Shown here piece by piece: positions 13,201 to 22,371 of a stretch of DNA of 64,000 nucleotides (its first letter is position 1; the number at the start of each line of letters is the position of its first letter). Under the pieces are notes generated by a model. It was not told the origin of the DNA and did not search any database. It worked only from the letters and a program-made list of their open reading frames with translations. This DNA comes from Ligula intestinalis (lineage: Eukaryota > Platyhelminthes > Cestoda > Diphyllobothriidea > Diphyllobothriidae): contig JAYGXS010000008.1 of the NCBI GenBank assembly GCA_036362985.1, positions 15,790,039 to 15,854,038 of the forward strand, read 5' to 3'. The translations under genes were made by a program, and so were the position numbers.

Positions 13201-16200
13201 TGAACATGCGACTAGCGGAAGTGGCTTTGCTGGCGGTCAGTGTTGCCTGTGACAGCACAATAAATACCTCGTTCTGGTGCCTTCTGCCTTTTTCCTTCAA
13301 CCTGGGATTTAGCCCGATAGTTGAAGTGCTTTGAGCATACACACGTAGCTCACACAGCGCATATGTGTCTTCGGCTACTGAGATAGCCGAACACAAAAAA
13401 TACCACAGAGTCAAGAATGGCGGGGTGGGGAAGGTTTGAAACAGGCAGAAGAGATGACTGACCACAGCCTCACTGAGATAGGGCGTCGACATACTGGGTC
13501 TTTTTGGCCGATCATGGAAATGAGTGGTTGCTAGGGTCTTGTGATGCGTAAATGCCTTCACCTCGCCCACCACGAAGTTGGCACCAAAGACGTGGGCTTT
13601 ATTGCGCAGGTGACGGATGAGGAGCCAGGGGTCGAACCAACCCTCGTATCTCTCGCCTATAAAAGACGGCGAAGGACTTTTTCGTAGTGGATAATTAAAA
13701 AACGAAGTTAAATACCTACTACGTGCAATTTAGTATGCGTAGTTAGACTTATTTAGTTCACGCAAATCTTTGGCGTCCTGCAATGACTTAGTTTTAGCTT
13801 AGTTTACATTTTTAGTTTAATCGTTTTTTATTTAGTAGTTTAATTTTAGGTAAGCTTTTAATTTAGTTAGCTTTGTCTAATTTAGTTTATTTATTTTTAG
13901 CTTGTTCTTTGTTTTCCTATGTTTTTAGGTTATTATTTTGTTCTAATAGTTTTAATTTAGTTAACCTTAGTTTAGTTTACTTTTGTCTTACGTTTATCAT
14001 TTTGTTTTATCTAATTCACGGTGACTATGTTTGCAGTTTTTTCCTATTGACTGCATTGCTCATTTCAATTATCGCGCGCAAAACATTAGAGTACGTAAAT
14101 AATTATTCCTATTCTTTTTTACCTTTATATGCTCTACTTTATTATTTCTTCGTCCTCCGACATGACCCACCCATGATGATGATATCATATAACCCCTAGT
14201 GCCACCGGTACCGAAACAGAAAATACTGTAGCTAGGGTATATCGTTCACTACTTTTGCAAAAAAATACAAGCAAAAGCACACACGCGGTGCGCGGATTGT
14301 AAATGTGGCCAAAAGATATGCATGCAGGCAGGCAGACAGGCTAGGGGATGGGCTCACCAAATGAGGCCAATCGGACGTCGGAAACATCCATCCAGGGCCA
14401 ACGTTTGCCCACGGTTTCAGGCGACATGAGCTGGCTGGGCACCTCGAGAGCACTAAAATAAAGTAGGGGGGTCAGCGGCAGAGGAAGGAACCTGCGATTG
14501 AATCTGGGTGTTTTCGTTCAGCACGTCGACGCCCTTTTCATCCGCCAGAATGAGGTGTCCGTGTGGTACAAAGTTGACGGAGGCCATTTCCTCGGCTGTA
14601 ACATCAGAAAGCGACAAAAAAGAGGAATGTCCGTTAGGCCGACTAATAATTAAAAACCTCCTTGCAGATTTTCAGTAGGTTGAATTTCCGCCTACACGAA
14701 AACCTCCTTGGGTATTTAATAGGATTTGCTGTATAGTAGTCGCCGGCTATTAAGCCCACGGTTAATAAGCCCGCCGCGTATTAAGCCCAATTTGGTCTAG
14801 GCCCGAAGGGAACTTAATAACCGGCGACTGCTGCATTAAGCCCACGGTTAATAAGCCCGCCGCGTATTAAGCCCAATTTGGTCTGGGCCCGAGGTGGCTT
14901 AACAGCCAGCGACTGCTGTAATAGTTTTTTTGGTCTAAAAACTTGCTTTTCAGTTCTTTCTGCAACCTCTTTAACCTCATTAAAACGATTGCAAGAAGCT
15001 TTAGTTTATCTCCTAGTGTGCACTTAGCATGCATTAACTACGCTTTAATCCAGCAGTAAACGTTTAACCACGAATTCTGTAGGACACTTGGGCTGGGAGA
15101 CCTTTGCCATTTGGCAGCCCCACGAGACACAAGGGTCGTTTAGGGGAGGTGATGAAATGTCGACTAGCGAAATATCCAACGTAAAGAGGAACCTACTTGT
15201 GTGTTGGTTACGGTTGGTATTCTGACTGATCTACCCAGTTGCGATTATGTCCTGGATGTTACTTCTCCACACGAGACGATCCGTGACAGTAACCCTGTGC
15301 AGCAGTTCAATCCACTCTCTTTTTCAACGCCAGAGGTCCAATATCGTGAAGATCAAAGAACCGCTTCTATCTCCTGATGGATTCAGTCGAGGGGATAGGG
15401 GAGGGGGTTGGGGTAGTATCAGGCGGCTAATTAAGCGGCAATTAGGGAGAGGGGGAAGGGAGAGAGGAGGTTCGGAAAATGCCCCTATCCCCTATACTAA
15501 TTTGCTTGTAACTATGAGCATGATTTTAACCTTTTACACTTTACCCTCCCCCCTCCCATATAAATGTAATGTCCTGACGAGAATTTATTGAAAGTATACG
15601 TATGCTCGCCAATTCCTCTTCGGATTGAGTCGAGTCAGCTTTTTAGCTGACCTCCGTCTTCAGTCAGATCGAGCGCAGTAGCGCTGAATTTATAGGGTTG
15701 ATGACGAAAACCGTGTCCAAACCACCTCAGCTGTCTTTCTTGGATGGTCTGGAATATACTTGCGAAGATTTCGCAGCGAAATTGAGATGAAGTCGGTGAA
15801 CTCCACTCGAAGGAAGGTCCTTAAGCAGTTTTCTTTCAGCCTCCACGCACATGGCCCAATATTCATGATGCAAAGGAGGTGTTCACCGGGAGGATTATCA
15901 ATTCGACTGTCGGCTTTGACGAGGTCCACCGAGTGCTCACGGCAGGGTGATACAGGGACGGTGACCTGCGCTGGATTATAGTGAGAGTAAGCATACACTG
16001 GACTGACCGCCCTTTCTGAATTATCCTATCAGTTGGCAATATGCCGAGTCACAGCTTTTAGCGTACCGTGCGTCAGAGCGCTGAGCCATCGACATCACTT
16101 TCTTTCCACCCCCCTCTCCTCCCTGTATCAGGCCACCTCCCAAGCCGGTCAGTTGGCTGATGATGGGTGGGCACAGTAGCTGACAAGACCGGCAAACCCA

Positions 16201-19200
16201 TCTGCGCGCGCCACAGCACGACCAGGCACCTTCGAAGTACACACCAGGGTTACGAAAAACAAGGTACGACGGAACCGTCGTAATCGCACATTTAAAATCT
16301 TGGCTATTTGTTTCCGGAGGTGCACTGTTGGTAACTATAAGTTTAAAAGCTCAATGAATGTCAGTTAGGCAGAAGTTAAAAGATAGGCCGAGCAAAAAAA
16401 GGAATCAGAGGGGTCACTTGGGGAGGTTATAAAATATGGACTATGCTGACGATACAAATGAAATATCAGACGCGAAAGAGGCGTTCATCGAGAGGACTAT
16501 ACTTCTTGTCAGACGTTTTTGAGAGGTGCGCATTTGCTGTTTACGAATTTTAAACTGCAATAACGGTTAGTAGCACTTAGGATATCCCCTGCAGAACAAA
16601 CATGAATCACGTACCTTATAAATGCCGAGGCAAGTACCTACCCAAGTACCCTACAGCGTGAGCTTTGCAGGTGATGCGCTAGGTCGTGAAGCAACTATAA
16701 TTTCTTAGGCAAGACCCTCCTCTTCAGACAATCTGTCGTCAGAAAATGCACAAACTGGGGCAGTTTGTTGCATGGAAGTATCCTTTCAACGTACACATAC
16801 ATGCGACAGTTTGATGGTCGATTTCGACTATGTCTACCGCGAACCTCTGCAGGCTGAAGCCACGCTATGACTACTGCGAGATTATATTGAAAGTAGACTC
16901 GCGGAGAATCTACCCCAGTCCCACACCGGGACTCGGTGTACACATAAAGTCAAGGAGGCCGGAAATGGGGAGTGCGCAGTCGGCTGGCGCGATCAACACT
17001 CAAGGGCACGCTCGCTAGCTTGGCTAATGACTGGGAGCATCATAAAGGCCACATTAAGGAGCCATTAATCCTGACTGTCAGCCCGCAGTTAGCCACTCCG
17101 CACAAGACTCTCTGGACCGTCTATGGTGTCCACACACATCTGTTTTGTCGGATCCATTCCATCTTATCCAAATAGTCAATATTTGACTGCCTACGTGGGT
17201 CCTAATTGTGAATTTCTAAGCGAAGCAGAAATTAATTGTTCCTCTACTAGATCGACAAAGCACGTATATCCATATAGATGCAGAAGGACATTACCGACAA
17301 AGATAAGGGAGACTAGAATTGCCATTTCTGGCTTATTAGCCATCGTCAACCAGTCATACCCAGATCCAAGTTGTGTCCCATCCGAGCCTCGAACTCGCGA
17401 CCTCTTTGATCAGAGTCAAACGCCCTAACCATTGAACCACGAACTCGTTGTCTTGCCGGTTTTGGATCGGGGATATACAGTATTTTTAAAAAGGCATTAT
17501 TCTGATCCTGAACGCATTGCGCTCTAGCTAACATTAGTCATAAAGTTCTAAATGCGACTCTGAAATGTGTCCCCAATTTTAAAAAAAAACTTAAGCAAAA
17601 TCCCCAGATATGGCAACCATAGGAGGGCTTTCGAACGAGCTTCTTTTCGGCTGCCTGCACTCTCTGCTACGAAAACGACTAATTAAGTCAGAGGTTCGCG
17701 CAGACAGCAATTTTTTTGTAAAATAACATCAAAAAATGACAAATGGACTCAAGTCGTTACTGGTGTGTCCTTGGCGTGAAGTCGAATCTAGAAAGTAGGG
17801 TTACAGTAACTTTCCACAGGACATGACTCAAGAACTGAAATCTCTTGGAAAAGTAGGGGGTTAACTTACTTATACTTGTTACGGCTGTGATCATGCCTGA
17901 TCTAGCCGGCCTCAATGATGTTACGAACGGTACCTCTCCATGCGTGGCGATTGGCGGCAGCAGATCTCGAAAGCTCCACCCAGTCCCTTCTCCAGCGACG
18001 GAGGCCGAAGATAGAAGGTCCAGGAACTGCATCCATGGCTTGACGGACGGTGTCTAGCCAAGTCTTCAGTTACCCTCCTCTTCGACGTTTCCAGGTGGGC
18101 TGCCGTGCCGGGTCGAGGGCAGCATAGGTAAGCTCGTGGGGCGGACGACGGAGAACGTGTCCAAACCACCTCAGTCGCCTTTCTTGAGTGGCCTGAGATA
18201 TCCTCGTGATACGATCGCAGCGGATGCGGATAGTCTCATTTGAGATGAAGTCGCTATACTTAACTCGCAGGATTGTCCTAAGGCACTGGTGGTCAAAGAC
18301 CTCCAGTTTTCGCTCATCTTCAGCGCGCACAGCCCAGCATTCACATCCACAGAGGAGGACTGACCGGATGGATGCACGGTATACACGAATCTTCGTGGCG
18401 ATGAAGATGTCAGGTCAGATCCATAGGCGCTTTCGAGGGATTGAGAAAACCCAGCGAGCAGCATCGATACGGGAGACAATGTCGTCCTTGCTCTGCCCAT
18501 TCGGTAGCAGCCTAGCCCCGAGGTATTTAAAGCTGTCTACTTCTTCAAGTTGATGGCCATTAGTCCCCAGGGGTGCCTTTTCCTGGTTAGGGATGCAGCT
18601 CGAGAACAACTTTGTCTTTCCGGAATTTATGGATATGCCTACCGACATAGTGATCTCATTTAACCGCGACACTACTGACTGTAGACCATCAAAGTTTGAG
18701 GCTAACAGCGCAATATCATCGGCGTAGTCAAGATCAGCAAGTCAGCGTCCGGGTGCAAGTTCAACACCGTCCTCTTTATGTAGGGCTTTGCCGAGAATCC
18801 AGTCAATGACGTAGTTAAACAGAATGAGCAAAAGGACGCAGCTCTGTCAGACACCAGACCGGATATCGAACGACTGAGAGAGATTGTTGTGGACCAGGAC
18901 TCGTGCGGTGGTAGACCGATAGTAGGCCTTAATCATCGCAATGAGTTTGGTCGGCATTCCATCCAGTTCCATTATTCGCCACAGGGGCTCACGATGGATG
19001 GAATCGAATGCGGCGGCAAAGTCGACGAAGCAAACGGCCGTCGGTTGCTGGTAGCTATGGCGGAATTCTAGAGTGCGCCTCAGTGTGAATATTTGATCCG
19101 CACATCCACGCCCAGCTCGGAATCCTGCTTGGTTGGGTCGTGTCCTGGAGTTACGTACAGAATGGAAGCGCCTGAGAAGAACAACAGCGAAGATCTTTGC

Positions 19201-22200
19201 AGCAACATCGATAAGACTTATGCCACGGTAGTTCTCGCATCTTGTCTTATCTCCCTTCTTGTGGACAGGTACAAGGATACCTGAGCCCCAGTCATCGGGA
19301 ACGGTCGCTTCTCGCCACGCCTGTACAATCACCTTATGGAGCCGAGGAGCCAGGGTTTCGAAACAGGACTTGTAGATTTCTGCAGGAATACCGTCCTCTC
19401 CGCACGCCTTGTTGTTGCGTAGCCTCTGCATTGCATGGGTAACTTCGTCTTCGGAAGGGATGCCACACGACACTGCGTAGGCAGGAGAGGATTGAAAATC
19501 CGCTGTGGAGGAGAGGGAGGGTGTGATGGGTTGTTCGTCAAAGTTGAGTAAGTGCTCGAAGTGTTCACGCCAGCAATCGACCTTGGCCGAGTTGTCGGCA
19601 ATAAATCCTCCATTCACATCGCGAACAGAATCACAGAGTGTTGGGGCTTACCACTAACCTGGTGTATGATTTGGTACAATTTTCGGGTGTCACCAACATT
19701 AGAAGCCTGCTCCATAGAAGTCGCCGTTTCGGACCAATACTTCTGCCAGTCATCTCTAGCCGACTTTGCTGTCAGCTTTCGAAGTTGGCAGAAGGAGGCA
19801 TCGTTCGGGGACCTGGCTCGAGTCGTCTCGGCCGATAGCTGCAGGGTTCTTCCGCTGATCCAGTGACTGCGGCGCCGCTGAGTGAATCCGAGAATCTTCT
19901 CAGCTGCCCCATAGATGGATGTCTTCAGTGATGGCCACTTGCGACTGCCCTCGTTGTCAGCCTGGATCATAAGACGGGACTGGATTTCTGTGCTTAAAGC
20001 CTCGGTAGTGTTGGTTTGCCGGAGCTTTGCGACATCAAGGCGTCTCGCACGTGGCAGTTTGGGCACAGATGAGGGGTGAACCTTTAGGCGCGTGCGAACG
20101 AGAGCATGATCAGACCCGTGGACGTTACCAGTTTCGGCACTTCGCATCGACCTGCTATCGTGGACCCAGCTGCGAAACCGTGAACCAACTAGAATGTAAT
20201 CGATCTGACTGGCCGTATGGCCATAATTCGAATACCAAGTCAGTAGATGTTTGTGACGATGCTGAAAGCATGTGTTGGTAACAAACATTCGGTTTGGTTC
20301 GGCAAACTGCAGCATCCTCTCACCATTGTCCGTTCGAGAGCCCAGCCCAAAACGACCAAGAAGGTGGCTGTTTGTCGGGTCACCGGGCCCAGTTCGGCCA
20401 TTCCAGTCCCCGGCAACAATTAGCAGATCTCGGCGAGCGAGTCGTTCGGCTAGCTCCTGCAGCTGCGAGTAGCAATTATCGTTCTCTTGCTGTTCAGCCG
20501 CCGACGTAGGTGCATACACAGATACAACCGAGATGTTCGTAAAATGGCCTTTTAGTCGAACATAGGCCATTCGGTCGTTGACTGGTTCCCATGCTAGTAG
20601 TGCACGGTTAGCTTCTTCCGAGAGGGCAATAGCCACACCGTGTCTACCAGATGAGTCACTCGGACCGCTTTGATACAAGGTGAAATAAGAATCGACCCCC
20701 GGGATTTTGATTTCTCGGGCGCCTGAGTCGGGGAGTCGGACCTCTGACAAGCAACAAACATCCACGTGATATTCATGGAGACTGCGCGCTGTCAGACTTT
20801 GAGTACCAGGTTCCAGAAATGTTCGCACATTCCAGCATCCAATATCAAGAGTCCGTTTTTTGTTTAGCAGTCCAGCTTGCACATTATTCGCCCGCACTAC
20901 CGGACAAGGGTTGCGGAGCGCGTCGGTTCCCGCGGACGCCGTAGCATGGGTCGTAAAATCGTAAGTTGACATGTTCATGAGGTTTCATGGGAATTTTGAA
21001 TACAGGCGGGTCCCCAACGGCCGCTCGGATTTTTCGTTCGAGGTTGTCTCCTCTAGCACTTTGGCTCAAGAACCTAACCACAAGGCAGTGGTGTTGGTGG
21101 CAAGCAAACCTATTTAATGGCGGTTCACGCTCGCCATGTCACAGTGTCATCATATGGCCTTGCGGTATTTTATAAGGCAGTCGGTGCGCCAGACCTCAGC
21201 CCACCGCGCCCTGGTAACACTGTCGCTGCTGCGTCCGCGACTGCTTATTCGCCAGACCCGGAGGCCTGCTTATTTCGCAGCTAACCTTCACTGAAGGCCG
21301 CGCCACTATCCGACACCCGTGGATGCGCCAGGTAGCCTGCAGCTTGGCTAACGGGTAACCCTCCTTTCCCGGGTAACCCACCTTCCCTGTTAATAAGCAA
21401 AAGTATACAATGAGGAAATAACGGATACACGGGTATATGCGTTCCCGAACCTGCATCTTACAAAACGTGATCTTAGCAGCACGCCTGATGGACGCTACTT
21501 GGTGGCCTGTTTTTTGGTGGAAATTGGTGCAAATCAGAGAAAGTCAAGCTGCTTCTACCGACTGAGCAAGTTAACGAAGGAGAAGTTTTACAGTGTCGAT
21601 GTACGCAGAGAAAAAGGCTTTTGACAAATTAGGTTAACTTTCAATCAATTAATTTAAGACGCTAACACCAAATGTTGCACGCGTGCGCATTTGACAAGGT
21701 AGGACACTTTAGGCGACATATATGAGGGAATAAGATAGCTTCCTTTTATGACTGGTTAAAAGGGTGCGGCGTTTGTGAAATAGCAGCGTACAACACGGTC
21801 ACCGCATTTCCACTATGAAATTTTCACCTGAGCCAACTTGAATGTAAATAATTAGTCTATTGAAATCAAAAGAGTAAGATGTTTATAATTACATGCCTGT
21901 AGTTATATGATACTCACGAGTGGATCGTAGGTATTCTTCTACTTCACGCAGGAACTCGGCAGCAAACAGAGACATCTGAATGTTCTCCGCTTCCGAAAAT
22001 TGTGTCCGTAGGGTGGCTAGACTGAGCACACTGGAGGAATGAGACAGGGTCGGATCTCGTTCCACCACCGTCACGGTGGTTCGAGCGAGAAAGCGAATCC
22101 AGTAGGCCACGGCCCAACCAACCACCCCACCTCCGATCACCAAGACATCCGTCTGCTTTGGAACCTGATCTTCACGGACTAAAGTGAGTGAAGTGAGAAG

Positions 22201-22371
22201 TCAAAAACTGCCAGGCTTACAGCGGAAATCCGGATCGGCAAACGCGAAATCGCTCGGCAGACGAGCGGCAGACGGAGGGGACGCGGAAAGCGGACGGGAT
22301 GAGAACTTTGCGGTGAACAACGTTCCTCGAGACAGGATCCTCATAAAGGACTGGGGTAGTAAGCGATACAT
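3862..22371 (-). CDS. FOXRED1: FOXRED1, FAD-dependent oxidoreductase / complex I assembly factor (gene span, 8 exons)
   Basis: This is a complete gene. The spliced exons are 22371-22221, 22178-21918, 14595-14492, 14442-14358, 13656-13463, 9032-8893, 4479-4305 and 4212-3862. They sum to 1461 nt, that is 486 aa plus stop, the size of human FOXRED1, and every junction phase agrees. Family role: a mitochondrial matrix flavoprotein of the D-amino-acid oxidase fold needed for assembly of respiratory complex I. Visible parts are an Arg/Ser-rich N-terminus that would serve as a mitochondrial presequence (residues 1-40), a dinucleotide-binding GGGVVG (66-71) followed by VVERD, EGWFDPW mid-protein, NAAGPWAADI, a DYNPRDQSLIVGPHP stretch and a GRAVAEYI segment near the end. 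Introns range from 42 bp to 7.3 kb and the long ones are full of retroelements. No upstream regulatory site was identified. Confidence 0.93.
4305..4479 (-). CDS. FOXRED1: FOXRED1 exon 7
   Basis: The acceptor is tctccttag. The exon encodes NIFIVRPDYAAAP, then IDSPILIDHSGLFMQRQGL, matching the TPLVADTSGAYFRREGL region. The donor is cccg|gtgagt at phase 0, followed by a 92-bp intron. Confidence 0.92.
5020..5180 (+). repeat. Dispersed repeat G, copy 1
   Basis: A segment with agtagacgatgg, cattctctctcttctctcaca and aagaagaccggaggcggga recurs at 16830-16975 and 55320-55450 in the same order, with substitutions. No coding sense was found. The family is unknown. Confidence 0.5.
5440..5890 (+). pseudogene. 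CR1-like LINE 3' end (RT C-terminus and 3' tail), copy 1
   Basis: The frame encodes LDVEWEDLFQTAPRRNPRG and SSFFSQKVVRQWKSLP, the usual end of a CR1/Jockey-group reverse transcriptase ORF2. A 3' tail follows (5700-5890) with tcaattgaatttctatctatatta and aatgcagtgaacgtg, which is shared with 11480-11660 and, inverted, with 21765-21880 and 45640-45790. The copy is 5'-truncated, as is normal for LINE insertions. Confidence 0.75.
5880..6155 (+). repeat. Dispersed repeat E, copy 1
   Basis: About 275 bp are shared in direct orientation with 48520-48812. Common stretches include aactcatgaaatccaa, aactccctgtt, cagcccagactgcggcccccaaaa and ggcccgttcatgcaaa-type sequence near the end. Neither copy codes for protein. 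Origin is unknown. Confidence 0.65.
6190..8640 (+). pseudogene. Jockey/I-like LINE, endonuclease and RT remnants, in FOXRED1 intron 6
   Basis: Broken plus-strand frames give an apurinic-type endonuclease (LVVGDFNAHHDLWCS, then GNDHLPIVLELA at 6349-6882). The RT follows (KKTKALGPDGLAPL, IPDCWRQSIIIPLVKAG at 7116-7694) and then fingers/palm pieces (GSAQSPTLFNIYMRDLPL, YADYVTFF) and the C-terminal region ALAVTSWGCAKDTL (7795-8412). The catalytic YADD has become YADY and several frameshifts separate the parts, so it is dead. It lies inside the FOXRED1 intron 4480-8892 in the opposite direction to the gene. Confidence 0.82.
8893..9032 (-). CDS. FOXRED1: FOXRED1 exon 6
   Basis: The acceptor is ttccctag. 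The exon encodes AFHTCVNAAGPWAADIVSL, equivalent to CAIVINAAGAWSAQIAAL of the family, and ends LRLPVEKR, matching KLPVEPRKR. The donor is gaagag|gttggt, with two bases of an Arg codon completed by exon 7. Confidence 0.92.
9325..9640 (+). pseudogene. RTE LINE 3' fragment
   Basis: The plus strand encodes GLRWFGHVRRRGPYEL, then TRFDTIRQDMEA and SAAAYRHAWRTTIRDII. These match the last part of the RTE element at 17.7-21 kb (RLRWFGHVLRRPP and SAAANRHAWRGTVRNII). A strongly 5'-truncated insertion in FOXRED1 intron 5. Confidence 0.75.
10690..11660 (+). pseudogene. CR1-like LINE 3' end, copy 2
   Basis: The plus strand encodes LQEDTEQLHSWSKSWCMN, RGLGVLIKHDLSVK, FGKLYRAFVRPHLEYAVE and LTHEQRLVALNVF, the palm-to-connection part of a CR1/Jockey-group RT, broken by stops. 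The 3' tail 11480-11660 is the same as that at 5700-5890. It lies in FOXRED1 intron 5. Confidence 0.78.
11661..12599. other. No gene recognised
   Basis: Intronic sequence of FOXRED1. A 72-codon minus frame at 11919-12137 shows no known motif. No repeat match to the rest of the window was noticed. Confidence 0.4.
12600..13345 (+). repeat. Cluster of three copies of AATAAA-bearing repeat F
   Basis: Copies at about 12618-12690, 13040-13155 and 13225-13345 share a segment like cagcaactcagagttttgtgcataataaa, ctggtg(c)cttctg, cttttt and a stretch like gataattgcagtgctttgagca. A fourth copy lies at 56110-56300. The internal AATAAA and R-U5-like order suggest an LTR or another element terminus, but this is inference. 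Between the first two copies, 12690-12890 resembles the 5' part of the LINE at 6220-6370. Confidence 0.6.
13463..13656 (-). CDS. FOXRED1: FOXRED1 exon 5
   Basis: The acceptor is cttttatag. The exon begins GERYEGWFDPWLLI, carrying the strongly conserved EGWFDPW motif of the family, then GANFVVGEVKAFTHH. The donor is gtg|gtcagt, phase 0. It is 194 nt and fits exons 4 and 6 in phase. Confidence 0.88.
14358..14442 (-). CDS. FOXRED1: FOXRED1 exon 4
   Basis: The exon encodes PSQLMSPETVGKRWPWMD and ends VRLASFG, corresponding to SLMSPDQLRNKFPW and VALASYG in the human protein. The donor is ttg|gtgagc. The start is set at the ctcgag acceptor (exon from 14442) because it keeps the phase of exon 3. 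The better-looking tttttag acceptor ten bases earlier would shift the frame unless exon 3 has a different donor. Either way the intron is under 50 bp. Confidence 0.8.
14492..14595 (-). CDS. FOXRED1: FOXRED1 exon 3
   Basis: The acceptor is gttacag. The exon encodes FVPHGHLILADEKGVD, aligning to the NPSGYLLLASEKDA region of the family. The donor cag|gttcct is weaker than the others. It lies 7.3 kb downstream of exon 2, and that intron carries the RTE LINE at 17.7-21 kb and the MITE. Confidence 0.88.
14636..15075 (+). repeat. Dispersed repeat R, copy 1, with MITE inserted
   Basis: Flanks of the MITE at 14734-14918 match the uninterrupted copy at 46885-47205: ttcagtaggt(t/c)gaa before, and ggtctaaaaacttgcttttcag, then cacttagcatgcattaact, after. 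The repeat is non-coding. Both copies lie in introns, close to exons. Confidence 0.65.
14734..14918 (+). mobile_element. MITE with TIRs and TA target duplication; inner unit duplicated
   Basis: The ends are TAGTAGTCGCCGGCTATTAAG on the left and the inverse of CAGCAGTCGCTGGCTGTTAAG on the right, flanked by TA at 14732-14733 and 14919-14920. An 86-bp inner segment (attaagcccacggttaataag to the cggcgactgctgc boundary) is repeated in tandem. TA duplication points to the Tc1/mariner/pogo superfamily. No transposase is present, so it is non-autonomous. Confidence 0.8.
15076..15689. other. No gene recognised
   Basis: Intronic sequence. A G-rich run with gggagagg repeats occurs around 15390-15475. 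No coding motif was found. Confidence 0.4.
15690..15850 (-). pseudogene. RTE LINE 3' fragment
   Basis: The minus strand encodes CLRTFLRVEFTDFIS and RKTAEVVWTRF, related to CLRTILRVKYSDFIS in the RTE at 18.1-18.3 kb. A short decayed remnant in FOXRED1 intron 2. Confidence 0.6.
16830..16975 (+). repeat. Dispersed repeat G, copy 2
   Basis: It shares gctgaagccacgctatgac, gaaagtagactcgcggagaa, acaccgggactcggtg and agtcaaggaggccgga with the copies at 5020 and 55320. Confidence 0.45.
17291..17450 (-). repeat. tRNA-derived SINE, family A, copy 3 (best preserved)
   Basis: Minus-strand head: gtggttcaatggttagggc (A-box region) and gcgagttcgaggctcg (B-box region). The body is gggtatgactggttgacga, then tggctaataagccagaaatgg, and the tail agtctcccttatctttgtcgg. 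This copy is the reference for family A in this window. Confidence 0.8.
17700..21000 (-). pseudogene. RTE-clade LINE, nearly full length
   Basis: On the minus strand a 454-codon frame (20978-19614) encodes an apurinic-type endonuclease: DIGCWNVRTF, CCLSEVRLPDSG, VAGDWNGRTGP, SQIDYILVGSR, HGSDHALVRTRL. After a one-base deletion near 19640 the RT continues in 19617-18847 (ACGEDGIPAEIYK, FVDFAAAFDSIHRE) and 18845-18700, where YADD is kept (LDYADDIALLASN). The C-terminal region follows (FKYLGARLLPNGQSKDD, CLRTILRVKYSDFIS, RLRWFGHVLRRPP) to about 17880. RTE elements use one ORF with endonuclease, RT and a short 3' UTR. Several stops besides the frameshift make this copy inactive. It sits in FOXRED1 intron 2, same strand as the gene. 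Confidence 0.92.
21765..21880 (-). repeat. CR1-like LINE 3' tail, copy 3
   Basis: The minus strand matches the tail of the LINE copies at 5700-5890 and 11480-11660: tgaaatcaa, agccaacttgaatgtaaat, ccgcatttccacta, gtgaaatagcagcgt in plus orientation. Only the tail remains. Confidence 0.6.
21918..22178 (-). CDS. FOXRED1: FOXRED1 exon 2 (FAD-binding Rossmann motif)
   Basis: The acceptor is cactttag and the donor actc|gtgagt. The exon encodes DVLVIGGGVVGWAVAYW, the nucleotide-binding start of the DAO superfamily, then VVERDPTLSHSSS and AENIQMSLFAAEFL. The last matches the family's PENIQLSLFSASFL-type segment. Where the human protein has a Gly-Gly pair before QQFS, this protein reads LATLRTQFS. 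The exon is 261 nt with phase 1 at both ends. Confidence 0.92.
22221..22371 (-). CDS. FOXRED1: FOXRED1 exon 1 (presequence)
   Basis: The first ATG of the frame is at 22371-22369 (MYRLLPQSF). A second ATG at 22344 (MRILSRGTLF) also leaves a plausible mitochondrial targeting sequence rich in Arg, Ser and Leu and lacking acidic residues. The exon ends at a cgct|gtaagc donor with one base of a split Phe codon. This phase fits the next exon, which begins with two bases, across a 42-bp intron. No clear homology to human FOXRED1 is expected in this region, so it is assigned from position, phase and composition. Confidence 0.8.

Noticed and set aside
17380..17450. tRNA gene-like boxes on the minus strand
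   Set aside because: The head is followed by a conserved non-tRNA body found in four other places, and no proper acceptor stem closes. It is a SINE.
19614..20978. Annotation of the 454-codon frame as a host protein of the craniofacial development protein 2 kind
   Set aside because: Endonuclease motifs and the RT that follows show a retroelement; such names come from mis-annotated RTE copies.
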